DNA of 64,000 nucleotides, taken from contig NC_086350.1 of NCBI RefSeq assembly GCF_036324505.1, positions 26,704,257 to 26,768,256 of the forward strand. The letters run 5' to 3'. Under the pieces are notes generated by a model. That model was not told the origin of the DNA. It ran no database searches and was given only the letters and a program-made list of their open reading frames with translations. Positions 35,501 through 45,159 of this stretch are shown in pieces. This stretch comes from Eleginops maclovinus. Lineage: Eukaryota; Chordata; Actinopteri; Perciformes; Eleginopidae. The position numbers were made by a program, and so were the translations under genes. Position 1 is the first letter of the stretch. Every line of letters begins with the position of its first letter.

Positions 35501-38500
35501 TAATTTTCACATGATTCAGTTCACGAGTCGTTTCTATTGAACACTCGATTACAACGTTACTTTTAATACGTTTAATAAGCTAACTTACATGTGATGGTAA
35601 ATGTATTATTGATACTGACTTGCATAGTCATAGTTATTATTGCTGCTTTTAAGAATTATACCAAACAAGACACATTATCAGTGCAGAGGCTGTTAGCGAA
35701 GCTAGCAGAGCAGACAACTAGCGGCTTGCGCCCACTGACGGCGCCAACCTGTCAATCAAAGCGACCACGCCCTTAATTGTGCATAACCTTAAGCCTTAAT
35801 ATAATTCAAACGGGAGACTTCTATAGAAATCCACCCTCCTCACAGTTTTCATGAATAGGGAAATTAGCTATAAAGACCAAAAGCAATTTTTGTACCACGC
35901 TGTAAACATGTTTATTTCTGCTGTAAAAATTGGCATTTTAACATGGGGGGTCTATGTAAATTGCTCTGTTTTGGAGCCAGGCCACGCGGCCATTCGATGA
36001 ACTGCAGTTTTTTGGCACTTCCCTATATGTTTCACTGCTCAGCACCGGAGGTTGCCCCTTGTTCATCACCCTCTCCAAAAGTGAGGTTTTTTAAATGATT
36101 TCTCTGACCAAGTTTAAAGTGCTATATTCTACTAAGATATAAAGGACATAGACTCTTTTTAGAATATATGTTTATGTTTTTAACTCATTAGCATTCTATT
36201 TCCTTTCAGCTTGTAAAAAGTGCATGTGTCTTTGTCTTCTCCATTGCCTACTCTTCAATCAGCTGTATCGGGGAAGACATATCAAAAATAATAGTTTGTC
36301 AAATTCCTCTCTTCTTGTTTGTTTTTACAACTTGTGTACTATTGTCATTCTTTTGTTTCTGAATTTCATTGTGTAAATTGCATCTTGAAAGGTGAATCTG
36401 ACAAGTTGACATTAGAAACACCAACGGTCACATTTTTAACCATGTTGTAACCCCATATCCATGAGAGAAGTCATGCTGGTATCTCTTCTGTAATCTGCTA
36501 CCCAAACATGCATTCAAACAGTGACAGAGATGTCCAATGACTTTACAAAATCGATATTAACACACAAAACAACCAGGGGGCCCTCCTAGTCAATACTAAA
36601 GATATACTGACCCCTGCTGACGGATGCGTGACACTCCCGATGTCACCGCACCAGGACTTTACTTTAATCGTGTGGATTTTGAATGGATCTTAATCGCTGC
36701 TAATTTAAAAAGTACTGAATAAATTATTTAAATAAAATAAAAAAGTTATAAAAGGCAACAGTTAAAATGTGTTGGATTTAGTAATTCAATTGAGTTTATT
36801 AACAAATTAATTTAAGAAACTTGATTTAGATGTACCCGATATCTGGTGGAATTTAATTTATATTTCCAAATGATCAAGGACAAATAGATTTGTATTTATT
36901 ATTAATCTGGGAAAATATACGTGTGAGACTACTTTGTATTTTCTGAATATTTGTTTGAAATTAATCTTAATTTACTGAATATCTGTTTAAAATAAATGTA
37001 TGGATACATATATTTATAGAATGTGCATTTCAAAGTATGCCCTAAATTTAAGGCTTTTTATACATGTTGAAAATACAACTGCACATAGCATAAATTGTAA
37101 TGTTGTTAAATATACAAAATGATTGTAATAAGCAAAATAGCCTTTGGATTTTAACCGGCAAGCTAATAACATATTTTCAAAACCAAACGTTTTTCAGTTG
37201 CGAATATTTAAAATATGATTTAAAGAAATCAAATATCAAGATGTCAAGAAAAGAAAAAGCTTCCCGTTTGTTTCAAACTCCATCTTAATAAGTGACTGTA
37301 TCATTATTATTCATATATTCAGTTATGTTTCAGTATGACTAGTCAAATAAGCCTTTATGGTCATTTGTCATTGCTTAGGCTGTATTTAAAATGACTTCAG
37401 AAATGTGGAAACAAGAGTTCCTGGCACAATGACATAACACAGAACAGCCACACCCAAACATCGTCATCACCCTTCAGCTGCCAAATACAAAGACCACAAA
37501 GCAAGTTCTCCAACCTCTTTATAAGGAAAGAGAAGAAAGGAAATACATTTTCGGCTGCAGATATGATCCATCTGGAGGGCAGTTAGTGAGTGCAGCCTGA
37601 AAAACTAATCACCAAAGTGTAGCGGTGATTTGTCCTTAAACCAAACACAAACTAACAAAAAATCAAACTAATGCAGGTAGTACATTTTACATAGGAATAA
37701 ATTCCATTGTCCAAGAAAGAATTTCCATGATCAAACAAAACAAAGAACAATGGCTTTACCTCCTATTATTCCTGTTAAAAACATTTAGCTTTCCTCTTGC
37801 CTACACACTCCTTCAACTGTCTCCAATAAATACCCCAATCACCCTGTGAAGCTACCTTAAAAAAAGAGAAGCACAAGAAATACTAAAATGAACTATAATA
37901 ATTATACAAAATAATAGTTAAAAAGAATCTAAAGAAAATAAATCTTTAACTGTGAAAATAATACAAAACAATGAATATCTCCACCAAAAGCTTGACCTTT
38001 TAAAAATATATACGTTTTGTTATTTTTTCCTTTTTATAGTGTTCACAGTAGAACTGAATGAATATAGAAACTAATGAATAGAGAGAGAAAGAGAGAGAGA
38101 GAGAAGTATCATAGACGGAAAGGAAACTGATGGCATCATAAGGAATGCATCTAAACAGTCAGCCTCTGCCCCGCCCCGGAGGCTCAGCCTTCAGCCTGAC
38201 CCACTGTGCTCACCTTCTTGACTTTGGCCTGCTCCTTTTCAGCCTCCTTCTCCGATTTCTTGGCCAGTTTCTCAAGCTGCTTGGCAGTAAACTGTGAGCC
38301 ACAGAGATAGATTTAAAGGATATTAATAAAAACATCCACATGTTTAAGTTAGAACAACCAGATACAGATTCAACCTTTTTGCAGGTACATACCTTTAGCT
38401 GGAAGAGTGTGTCTGTGGAGACAGTGGGAGACAGAGTTATTTCGTTTGTATTATGTAAATTATATATAATACAATATAATAACCTTTTATTATATACTCA

Positions 38501-39441
38501 AACATTGCCTTTTCACTCTTAGAGAACAAACAGATTAAGAAACAGAGTGGACAAGTAAGGAACCTTTTACTTCATATTGTTTTCAGCTTAAAATAAACCT
38601 TCATCTAACATCCTGTACATCTGGAGAAATAAAACCATTGTCTTGATAATTAATTTGGTTAATATTTGTTAGGGGTCTCTTTTCCAAAACACTTTGCAAA
38701 TACTATAAACAAACCAAAAATACACAACTGGAGACAGTATAAATTGTGGTACTATAAAATCATAAAAGGCAAAAATGCTGTGAAATTCCAAGCAAAACAT
38801 AAACCAAATCAAATTAAGAGAGTATAAAAAAGGCATCAAAGAATTGTTTCTGGAAGGGCTGAATTTCAGTTATCATGTAATGAGGAAACAACAAAACATG
38901 ATTCACTATAACAAATGTGTTATCTTGTTTTTATAACCTAGCTCAATTAAAATCTCCCTAAAATATAATCAATAAATAAAACTTATAGAAAAAACAACAA
39001 AGTTATTTTACATTTTGGTGTACAAAGCTAGTGTTTCTTTCGCATAAGTGCATCAATAAATAACATAACATAAATGCATCGAGGAATTGTAAAGCTTAGT
39101 GTCTAAAATAGTTTGTGGAAGCTACACGAATAACATTTGAATAGGAGTGTGAAATATAACAGACATTTGCTAACTCATATTTAGTCACAGCCAGCGTTAA
39201 GACAAAATGTTAACTCAATCAGAAGACCAAATGAATAGTCTGTCTAGGAACTATAGTTAGATAATATGATAAACAAAACAACTGGACATAAAAACGCCTG
39301 ACAGCTAATGTAGCTAATAACCCACCCAAGCTAACCAGCTAATGTAAGCTAACTGACATTGGGTTGATTATATAGAGCTTAAAACAGGAAACATCTATCA
39401 AGATGGGTCGTTATGCTATTAAATCAGGACATACCATCCAT
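29542..39441 (-). CDS. chmp1a: CHMP1A, ESCRT-III subunit
   Basis: CHMP1A acts late in ESCRT-III assembly, recruiting VPS4 and MIT-domain partners in vesicle formation and cytokinesis. Seven coding exons join to 198 residues (human 196): 39435-39441, 38393-38412, 38214-38291, 34248-34394, 34038-34166, 33684-33877 and 29542-29563. Every junction has GT/AG and the correct phase. The start is [18 protein letters not shown], and the core contains [20 protein letters not shown] and [14 protein letters not shown]. The C-terminus, QLSRRLAALRN, is the MIM1 motif that binds VPS4-type MIT domains. The last exon codes only seven residues after a 4.1-kb intron full of repeats, so automatic annotation could miss it. 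The first exon codes only two whole codons plus one base. The start is supported by the human N-terminus. Confidence 0.95.
30298..30890. repeat. TACTTTTACTCAAGTAC-family repeat in CHMP1A intron 6
   Basis: The left end reads GTGTTGGAAGAAGTATTCAG, then CCTTTACTTAAGTAAAAGTA. The right end near 30860 has AATACTCAGGGAAAGTACAA. This matches the dispersed family seen at 7420, 11595, 39775, 48610 and 54090, but in a fuller and older form. Confidence 0.6.
31137..31352. mobile_element. 216-bp Tc1/mariner-type MITE
   Basis: The terminal inverted repeats of about 30 bp agree except for two positions: left CAGCCGCGGAAAAAATGAAG, right complement CAGCCCTGGAAAAAATGAAG, both continuing AGACCACT. A TA dinucleotide flanks each end (31135-31136, 31353-31354), as expected for Tc1/mariner. 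The interior is too short to code and has a T18 run. It lies in CHMP1A intron 6. Confidence 0.85.
32340..32690. repeat. 350-bp AT-rich direct repeat, copy 1 (CHMP1A intron 6)
   Basis: It matches 36700-37040 over its length: AAAAAGTACTGAATAAAT, TGTTGGATTTAGTAATTCAA, TTATTATTAATCTGGGAAAA and TATTTATAGAATGTGCATTT recur in the same order. Identity looks around 80-85 percent. Family not recognised. The two copies sit in different introns of the same gene. Confidence 0.8.
34985..35070 (+). repeat. tRNA-derived SINE head
   Basis: It resembles a Pol III promoter from a tRNA: an A-box-like GTGGCGTAATGAGTA at 34992 and a B-box-like GAGTTCGAATCCT at 35043, about 50 bp apart. The intervening part does not fold as an intact tRNA, so a SINE head or tRNA pseudogene is likely. 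It lies in CHMP1A intron 3, antisense to the gene. Confidence 0.5.
36700..37040. repeat. 350-bp AT-rich direct repeat, copy 2 (CHMP1A intron 3)
   Basis: See the copy at 32340-32690; same orientation and 4.4 kb away. The interior differs by small indels. No reading frame. Confidence 0.8.
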
Positions 39442-39774
39442 GTCAAGAACAATTTGATTCCAGTTGAGCACAGAAAAAGATATTTAAGCTCCCCAACAGT
39501 CTCGTCTAGGTTTGTTTTGATGGTGGATCTGAAACATCTGATACTGCACTTCCTGGTTCGGGTATTCTTCTTCTGTAGTTTTTTAATTACAGGCTGCAAA
39601 CGTTACTTATGAAGTGCATACTGCCACCTAATGTACCGGAGAGTATTGTCCCGTGAATTATTAGTATTGTATTAACATAACGTTACAAGACAAGCCTGAA
39701 TTTAATAAAGGTTTGAGTTGTTTAAACGAACAGATAATATAGAGAATACAATGCATGGAAAGTATTGTTTTATT

Positions 39775-40080
39775 ACAATCAGTGGAGGAAAGTTACTAAG
39801 TGCTTTTACTCAAGTACTGCACTCAAGTGCATTGGAGGTACTTGTACTTAACCCCAATATTTGAATTTTCACTACTTTATACTTCTACTCTACTACATTT
39901 TGGTAACCAATTGTGATCTTTTTAATCAACATAATTTATTTTACATATTTGTTTACTAGTTACTTCATACATTCTGATTTTGACAAAACACAAGTTTTCT
40001 GAATAGATTTAACCATCCAACATTATAAGTTTAAGTAACTCAAACCATTAATGGGTTGACAGAAATTGTTTTTGACGTTT
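39775..40080. repeat. TACTTTTACTCAAGTAC-family repeat upstream of CHMP1A
   Basis: AGTGGAGGAAAGTTACTAAG and GCTTTTACTCAAGTACTGCA begin the element; TCTACTCTACTACATTTTGG follows. Non-coding, diverged copy. A short CTAT tract lies nearby at 40345-40370. Confidence 0.65.
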
Positions 40081-40544
40081 TTTGTTTCACAAATCCAGCT
40101 ACATAAATGAGAAGATTTGCTGCTTGAAAATATTTGAAAAAACCCAACATTTTTTGCAATGAGCAGTTGTTGGGTTAGTTACTTAGTAATACAGTACATA
40201 TGACTTATAACTGTCTTTTAAAGTAATACGTTACATTACTGTCTCTGAACTGTATTGCGTTACACTACATTTGAGTTACTTTCACCAAAACAACTGCAAA
40301 AGTATGGCTTTAAATGCTAAAATGTAGTTTATTAAATTCCATTAAAGCTATCTATCTATCTATCTATCTGGCAGTATATGTTGAAAATAGTAAGTAATTA
40401 AACTCATGCTCTGTTTAAGTGGGCTGAATAATATGTGATACCGGTAACATGACGTCTCTGTGTGTTATTAATAACATGTTAGTGGAGCCTCTGCACGGCC
40501 CTGTAACCTGCTGTATATGAACGAGTCTCTATGGCAGCGTTAGC

Positions 40545-40700
40545 TCACCTTGTCATTGTTGTGTTAACGGGGATTTGGCTGACAAGCTTTCTAAAAGCCG
40601 GCGATTGAAGGTTTGCGGTAGATTGAGGCAGTGTTCGCGGGGACGCGCAAGGGTGACGTCATTTCAGTTATTGAGCGTTTCGTCTAGTTTTCTAAGCGTA
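40545..40700 (-). promoter_or_regulatory. Candidate CHMP1A promoter and non-coding first exon
   Basis: A CpG-richer patch with a perfect CRE (TGACGTCA, 40654-40661) precedes, on the minus strand, a good donor site (CAAG then GTGAGC) whose last exon base is 40549. This fits a non-coding first exon spliced toward the ATG exon at 39441. An ATG just before the donor cannot be the start, since joining it to the 38412 acceptor is out of frame. I found no strong acceptor just upstream of 39441, so the link is unproven. Confidence 0.35.
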
Positions 40701-40834
40701 AGAACTAAAGAAAGGATTAACTTTCTCTATATTGAATTAGACCTTTCCCATCAGATTAAACAGCAATCTGCTGAATAATTTATGTGCATACACTTGAGAG
40801 CAGGCTCTTTGGAAACTTTCGAATCTCTAACAAT

Positions 40835-40841
40835 CTTCGTA
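40835..40841. repeat. 7-bp direct repeat flanking the BEL element, left
   Basis: CTTCGTA directly outside the left LTR end; repeated at 44324-44330 directly outside the right LTR end. Confidence 0.8.
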
Positions 40842-41123
40842 TGCTGCCCTCGCAGTGCGTTCCAGTCTTGCAAAACTACACAGTGGGCTAACAACTTTAT
40901 CTTGTATGAAGAAATGGAATTCAATTCACAAGGCTTTCTTTTCTTGTTTCTTTACTGAAGTTCCAGCAAACATACAGGAGTTATTTCGTTTCTTGTAAAA
41001 CTGTAATCAAATAAACAAATAAAACGCACATGAGTTTACACTTCATGAAGTACAAATCAAGCTGTTCATTGCTGACACACGAGACCACGAGAGCTAGCAT
41101 TGCTAATCAGATTACATTTGATA
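40842..41123 (-). repeat. Truncated 3' LTR of BEL/Pao element
   Basis: This 282-bp segment matches 43722-44003 with only about eight differences, but stops there, whereas the other LTR continues to 44323. In element orientation it therefore lacks the first 320 bp or so (U3). It is joined directly to the pol frame, which reads into it and ends at 41066. Confidence 0.88.
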
Positions 41124-42445
41124 GCTTGGCTGTCCTTGAGCAGGACGACGTTGCCGGTCTTGACATTTGGCCTTTCATCAGTCCACTTTCGGCGGCCTTG
41201 CAGTGTTGACAAGTAGTCCCTTCTCCATCTCTTCCAAAAGGTGTTTGCAAGGCACTGGACATGTCTCCATTGCTTCCCGTGTAGATCAGCCATTTGGAAG
41301 TTTCCGGAGGGAGCTGCAACGGCACTCATCTTCTGGGTGAGTAGCATCGCTGGGGTGAGGACTGTAGGCATATCGGGGTCAGTGGACACAGGTACCAGGG
41401 GCCTGGCGTTCATGATTGCCATCACTTCGGCCATGAGAGTGCTCAGGACCTCATGTGTGAGGCGGGTGTGTCCAGTCTGAAGCAGCATGGCATCCAGCAT
41501 GCGTCTGGCAACGCCGATAAGCCTTTCCCATGAACCCCCCATATGCGAGGAGTGTGGCGGGTTGAAAACCCAAGAGCACCGCTTGCTTTGAAGGTAGGCT
41601 GTTATGGTTGTGTCTTCCGTGTTAATGCTCAGTTCTTTGCAGGCTCCCACAAAGTTAGTCCCTCTGTCAAAGCGGAGAAGTCTGGCAGGGCCACGGATTG
41701 CAAAAAATCTTCTGAGCACATTGATGAAGCTGTCGGTTGTCATGGATTCAATGAGCTCGAAGTGGACCGCTCTGGTGGACATGCAAGTGAATATCACTGC
41801 CCAGCGCTTACTGTCTGCACTTCCTCCTCTTGTTCTCCGTGTTATGATGGCCCACGGCCCAAAGACATCCAGGCCTACATGGGTGAATGGAGGCTCGGTT
41901 GAAAGTCTGTCGGCAGGCAGATCCGCCATCTTTTGTTCCTGTAGCCGGCTGCGCAGCTTGCGGCAGGTCACACACTTGTGGATGACTGAGGACACCAGAT
42001 GCTTACCACCAATGATCCAGTATCCTGCTGCTCTGACTGCTCCCTCGGTTATGTGTCTCCCCTGGTGCACTACTTGTTCATGGTAGAATCTTACCTGGAG
42101 TGTGGCAATGTAGTGCGTGCGTGGGATAATCAGTGGATGCTTTTCTTCTCTTGACAGGTCAGGCACGGATGTTATTCGAACTCCGACCCGCAGCAGGCCG
42201 TCTTCGTCGGCCACTGGATTGAGTGTTTTGAGTGGGCTTTGTTTGTGAAGTGTCTTACCATCTTTCAGGCATTTTAGTTCGTCTTTAAAGACCTCATGTT
42301 GATCGGCACGAACAATCACACACTTTGCCTGTGACAGTTCACTTGTGGTGGGTGTGTCTTTGAAATACCTCCAACCTCTGCATTCGGTGCTTGCTTGATC
42401 ATTGTCCATCATTTTCTGCATGAACTCTGTGTAGTGGCTTTTCAT
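41124..42445 (-). pseudogene. BEL/Pao integrase region of pol
   Basis: An open frame of about 440 codons up to the LTR junction. It contains the H2C2 zinc-binding region (HEQVVHQGRH ... KCVTCRKLR) and a retroviral-type integrase core, with Asp in HVGLDVFGPW, Asp in LRFDRGTNFVGA and Glu in GSWERLIGVARRM. The start of a DUF5641-like C-terminal domain (GNVVLLKDSQ) is cut by the LTR fusion. The first 20 residues (MKSHYTEFMQ) belong to the RT N-terminal region, directly followed by text that precedes integrase. This shows an in-frame loss of RT and RNase H. Confidence 0.88.
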
Positions 42446-42523
42446 TTCTGGCTTTTTCTCCAGGGTCTTTCTGGGCGAGCCAAGGCGTTTGAGTGCTTGT
42501 TCCTGGTTGCTTAGAAGAGATCG

Positions 42524-43055
42524 TCATGGCGACCGGAACGGCAGGGGTGCTACCCAGCTGTGGTCGTCGTCCTGGAAGACCTCTCTCTTCATGATGGTCA
42601 GGAACACTTTGTCATCCACTGACATTGCTGTTTTGTTGTCGTCTCTGGAGCGGTGTGCTGCTGTGGCCTTCCTTAACCTGGATGTTTTTTGGGCAGGGAT
42701 GGAGAAAGGATGTTCGGCCATTTTGCAGCACGTTGGCTTTGTACACGTTGATTTCGTTGTGGGCTGGTTTGTGTACAGCCCCCAGACAGACGACACCCAC
42801 GATGACCCAGCCCAGGTCCAGCCTTTGCGCATATGGAGCGTTGTGTGGCCCGTTGATTTGTTCACGCACCTGTAGTGTACCAACAGTAGTGTTCAGGATG
42901 GTCATCGAACTGTAGGAGACCGGAGCTCGCCAGTTATCGGCGCATGAGGTACCTGGCAAGGTCTTGTGCTGGCTGTAGCACTGGGGAGGGTCCCTTGTTC
43001 GGACTGGGTGGTGGACGAGGCGGCTGAGGGCATGACTTGAATGGGGACGGTTCAC
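42524..43055 (-). pseudogene. BEL/Pao protease-RT linker region
   Basis: It reads INGPHNAPYAQRLDLGWVIV, then HKPAHNEINVYKANVLQNGR, the conserved stretch between the aspartic protease and reverse transcriptase in BEL/Pao polyproteins. HSWVAPLPFRSP follows in a second frame, so at least one frameshift lies near 42650-42700. The protease catalytic part itself was not found. Confidence 0.7.
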
Positions 43056-43667
43056 TTGACTGTTCTTTCTTTATGTTGCTGACTCTCGGCTTTGGGTTTG
43101 TGTGAGCAACTGCTCCAGCGTGTCGGTGGGGTAGTCTGTAGACGTCCAGCGGCACATGTGTTGATGGCGGTAGGTCTATAGACATCCAGCGGCGCATGTG
43201 TTGAGGGCGGTGGTTCTCTGCCGAACATTGCTGAGTGCTGCTGGACGTAGTCGCCTGTACGTTCATAGGTACTGAAAGGCTTACCCGGGAGGTATGGCTC
43301 ATAGCGCTTCTCCCCGCTTTCACTCTCCTCATCCTGGTATGCTGCAGCTGCTGCCTCATCTTCTGGCTCATGAGAACGTGGAGACTGGCTTCGAGTTCAG
43401 CTTTCTGCCTCATCACCCTTGCTTCTCTTTCAGCGAAAGTCACCTGGGCTTGGCTTGTGCTGCTTTTGACTTGGCACGTGCTCTGGCAGCCGCTGCCGAT
43501 ATTGCTGATCCGTTGGACCTTTTGGATATCTGTGACCTGGAGTTGGGTGTTTTGAAAGGGTTTTGTCGCTCGTTTACCTCGTAGCCGTCTTCGGGTAGTT
43601 CTAGTGGAGCTGCGCCCTGTGCCTGTTCTACTGTACCCACCTCTGGCCTGTCAGCGTGTAACCACAT
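42934..43667 (-). pseudogene. BEL/Pao gag N-terminal region, frameshifted
   Basis: The first frame (43440-43667) ends in an Ala/Arg/Lys-rich helix (SAISAAAARARAKSKAAQA). The continuation (EREARVMRQKAELEASLHVL) is in another frame to 42934. This coiled coil is typical of BEL gag starts. The later part is Pro/Ser-rich with a short tandem segment (HVPLDVYRLP-type). The central gag and zinc-knuckle region are missing. Confidence 0.6.
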
Positions 43668-43721
43668 CCTCCTGGGCTATATTCATAAACTTGAACTCGC
43701 CGCGCTGTTGTCTTTTTACTA

Positions 43722-44323
43722 TGCTGCCCTCGCAGTGCGTTCCAGTCTTGCAAAACTAGACAGCTAGCTAACAACGTTATCTTGCATGAAGAAGTGGAAT
43801 TCAATTCACAAGGCTTTCTTTTCTTGTTTCTTTACTGAAGTTCCAGCAAACATACAGGAGTTATTTCGTTTCTTGTAAAACTGTAATCAAATAAACAAAT
43901 AAAACGCACATGAGTTTACACTTCATGAAGTACAAATCAAGCTGTTCATTGCTGACACACGAGACCACGAGAGCTAGCATTGCTAATCAGATTACATTTG
44001 ATACGTATATAAGTGAGAATCCTACACATTTGACGTAATTCTTGGTAATCTAAACAGAGTCTAGCATGAAATCATATAACATTTACTTACAGACAAATAA
44101 TGTCCAAAGCTCAAACGTTTTAGATAGGATTTCCAGGAGCGGTGTTACAGCTTGCTCTTTCTTCGTGGAGTGGTTCAGGAAGAGACCAAAGCTAGGCTTG
44201 CAATTACGTACACTCACGCTAGTACCGCAACATGACCACATGGTGGCGCTATCTACCAAGCAAAAGGCAAGATACACAAGAACTTAAACTGAAAACAATG
44301 CATTTCCTATGGAAGGCAGAACA
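43722..44323 (-). repeat. Full-length 5' LTR of BEL/Pao element (602 bp)
   Basis: The boundaries are set by TG...CA termini and by the CTTCGTA repeat that continues at 44324. In element sense it starts TGTTCTGCCTTCC and ends GGGCAGCA. A plus-strand AATAAA-like and a TATATAAG segment occur within it, but promoter elements were not resolved. Confidence 0.85.
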
Positions 44324-44427
44324 CTTCGTATAACCCAAACTTCCGTTTTTAGTGTAGTCCCTCTGTTATTTTATTCATCTGTGATGACCCTTAAATCAGT
44401 TAGAATGGGGTAGGATATACCATAAAG

Positions 44428-44734
44428 CAGGGGTTACCAACCTTTTGCAAGCTGGCCCCCCCTTTCGAAGGTTAGAATATTGTCGAGACACCCCCACTCC
44501 CCCTCCACCTTGATGTCGATGCATGATTTCAAGCAGTTTTCTTGTGAGTGATGTAGGGTTTTTTGGGCCCCTTGCATATGCAAATTCAGCGTATTGTGTG
44601 TAATAAACAGGCCACCGATATGCAATTTTCATGATAAATTTGTTAGTTCTTGTCCATATTTGTTGTGCCTCATCCACTTGCCTTGCTCTGCCCCCCCTGC
44701 AAGAGCTCCGCGCCCCCCAGGTTGTGAACCACTG
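44428..44734. mobile_element. 307-bp hAT MITE with 8-bp target duplication
   Basis: It starts CAGGGGTTACCAACC and ends GGTTGTGAACCACTG, imperfect inverted repeats of the hAT type. It is flanked by the perfect 8-bp duplication CCATAAAG (44420-44427 and 44735-44742), diagnostic of hAT elements. Interior non-coding and C/G-rich near the ends. Confidence 0.92.
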
Positions 44735-45159
44735 CCATAAAGGGCTCTGAAACACGTGTTATGTTAGTTATTCTTGGTATCTGAAAGGGGCCTATCAAAT
44801 AGCATGCATTATATGTCATATGTCTTTATAGTTAGCTGCTGTTTCCGTCAATGCAGCGCGATCATACAGGCCAGCTGTATGGGCCCCTGATGTAGGGCCC
44901 CTATGCCCTATGGGACCATGGGTTGTTGTTATTCAACTCAGCTACTTATGTTATTCTATTCTTCATACTTATTGTTATTATTATAATTAGTACAGTTTTT
45001 ATAATAATAATACGTTATAAATCATTTATAAATATTATTATTATGATGATTATTACTATGACATAGCTGGATGTGTCAATAGAGGGCACTAGTTAGAAAA
45101 CTGTGGACAGGCAGTGTGGACTGGGATGCTTACAATACTAACAGTTAAGTCAATGTAAG

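Larger units (their letters stand above)
40842..44323 (-). mobile_element. BEL/Pao LTR retrotransposon with internal deletions
   Basis: Minus orientation, about 3.5 kb, just upstream of the CHMP1A promoter region. The outer ends are TG...CA and sit between perfect copies of CTTCGTA. The order in element sense is a full 5' LTR (43722-44323), gag start, protease-to-RT linker, integrase, then a truncated 3' LTR. The RT palm, RNase H, end of pol and U3 of the 3' LTR are missing, and gag is frameshifted, so the copy cannot move by itself. LTR similarity suggests a moderately young insertion. Confidence 0.9.

Noticed and set aside
40549..40560. ATG in the candidate first exon of CHMP1A as the start codon
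   Set aside because: Joining it to the next coding exon is out of frame, while the ATG at 39441 gives the conserved MDDTLFQLK start.
43235..43584. Plus-strand frames across the BEL gag region
   Set aside because: Antisense of the gag coiled-coil; hydrophobic runs are a by-product of Ala/Arg/Lys codons on the other strand.
40838..44007. BEL LTR limits at TTTGATA with a 4-bp CGTA duplication
   Set aside because: The longer LTR ending at 44323 has TG...CA termini and a 7-bp flank repeat, so the CGTA match is coincidental; the left LTR is truncated.
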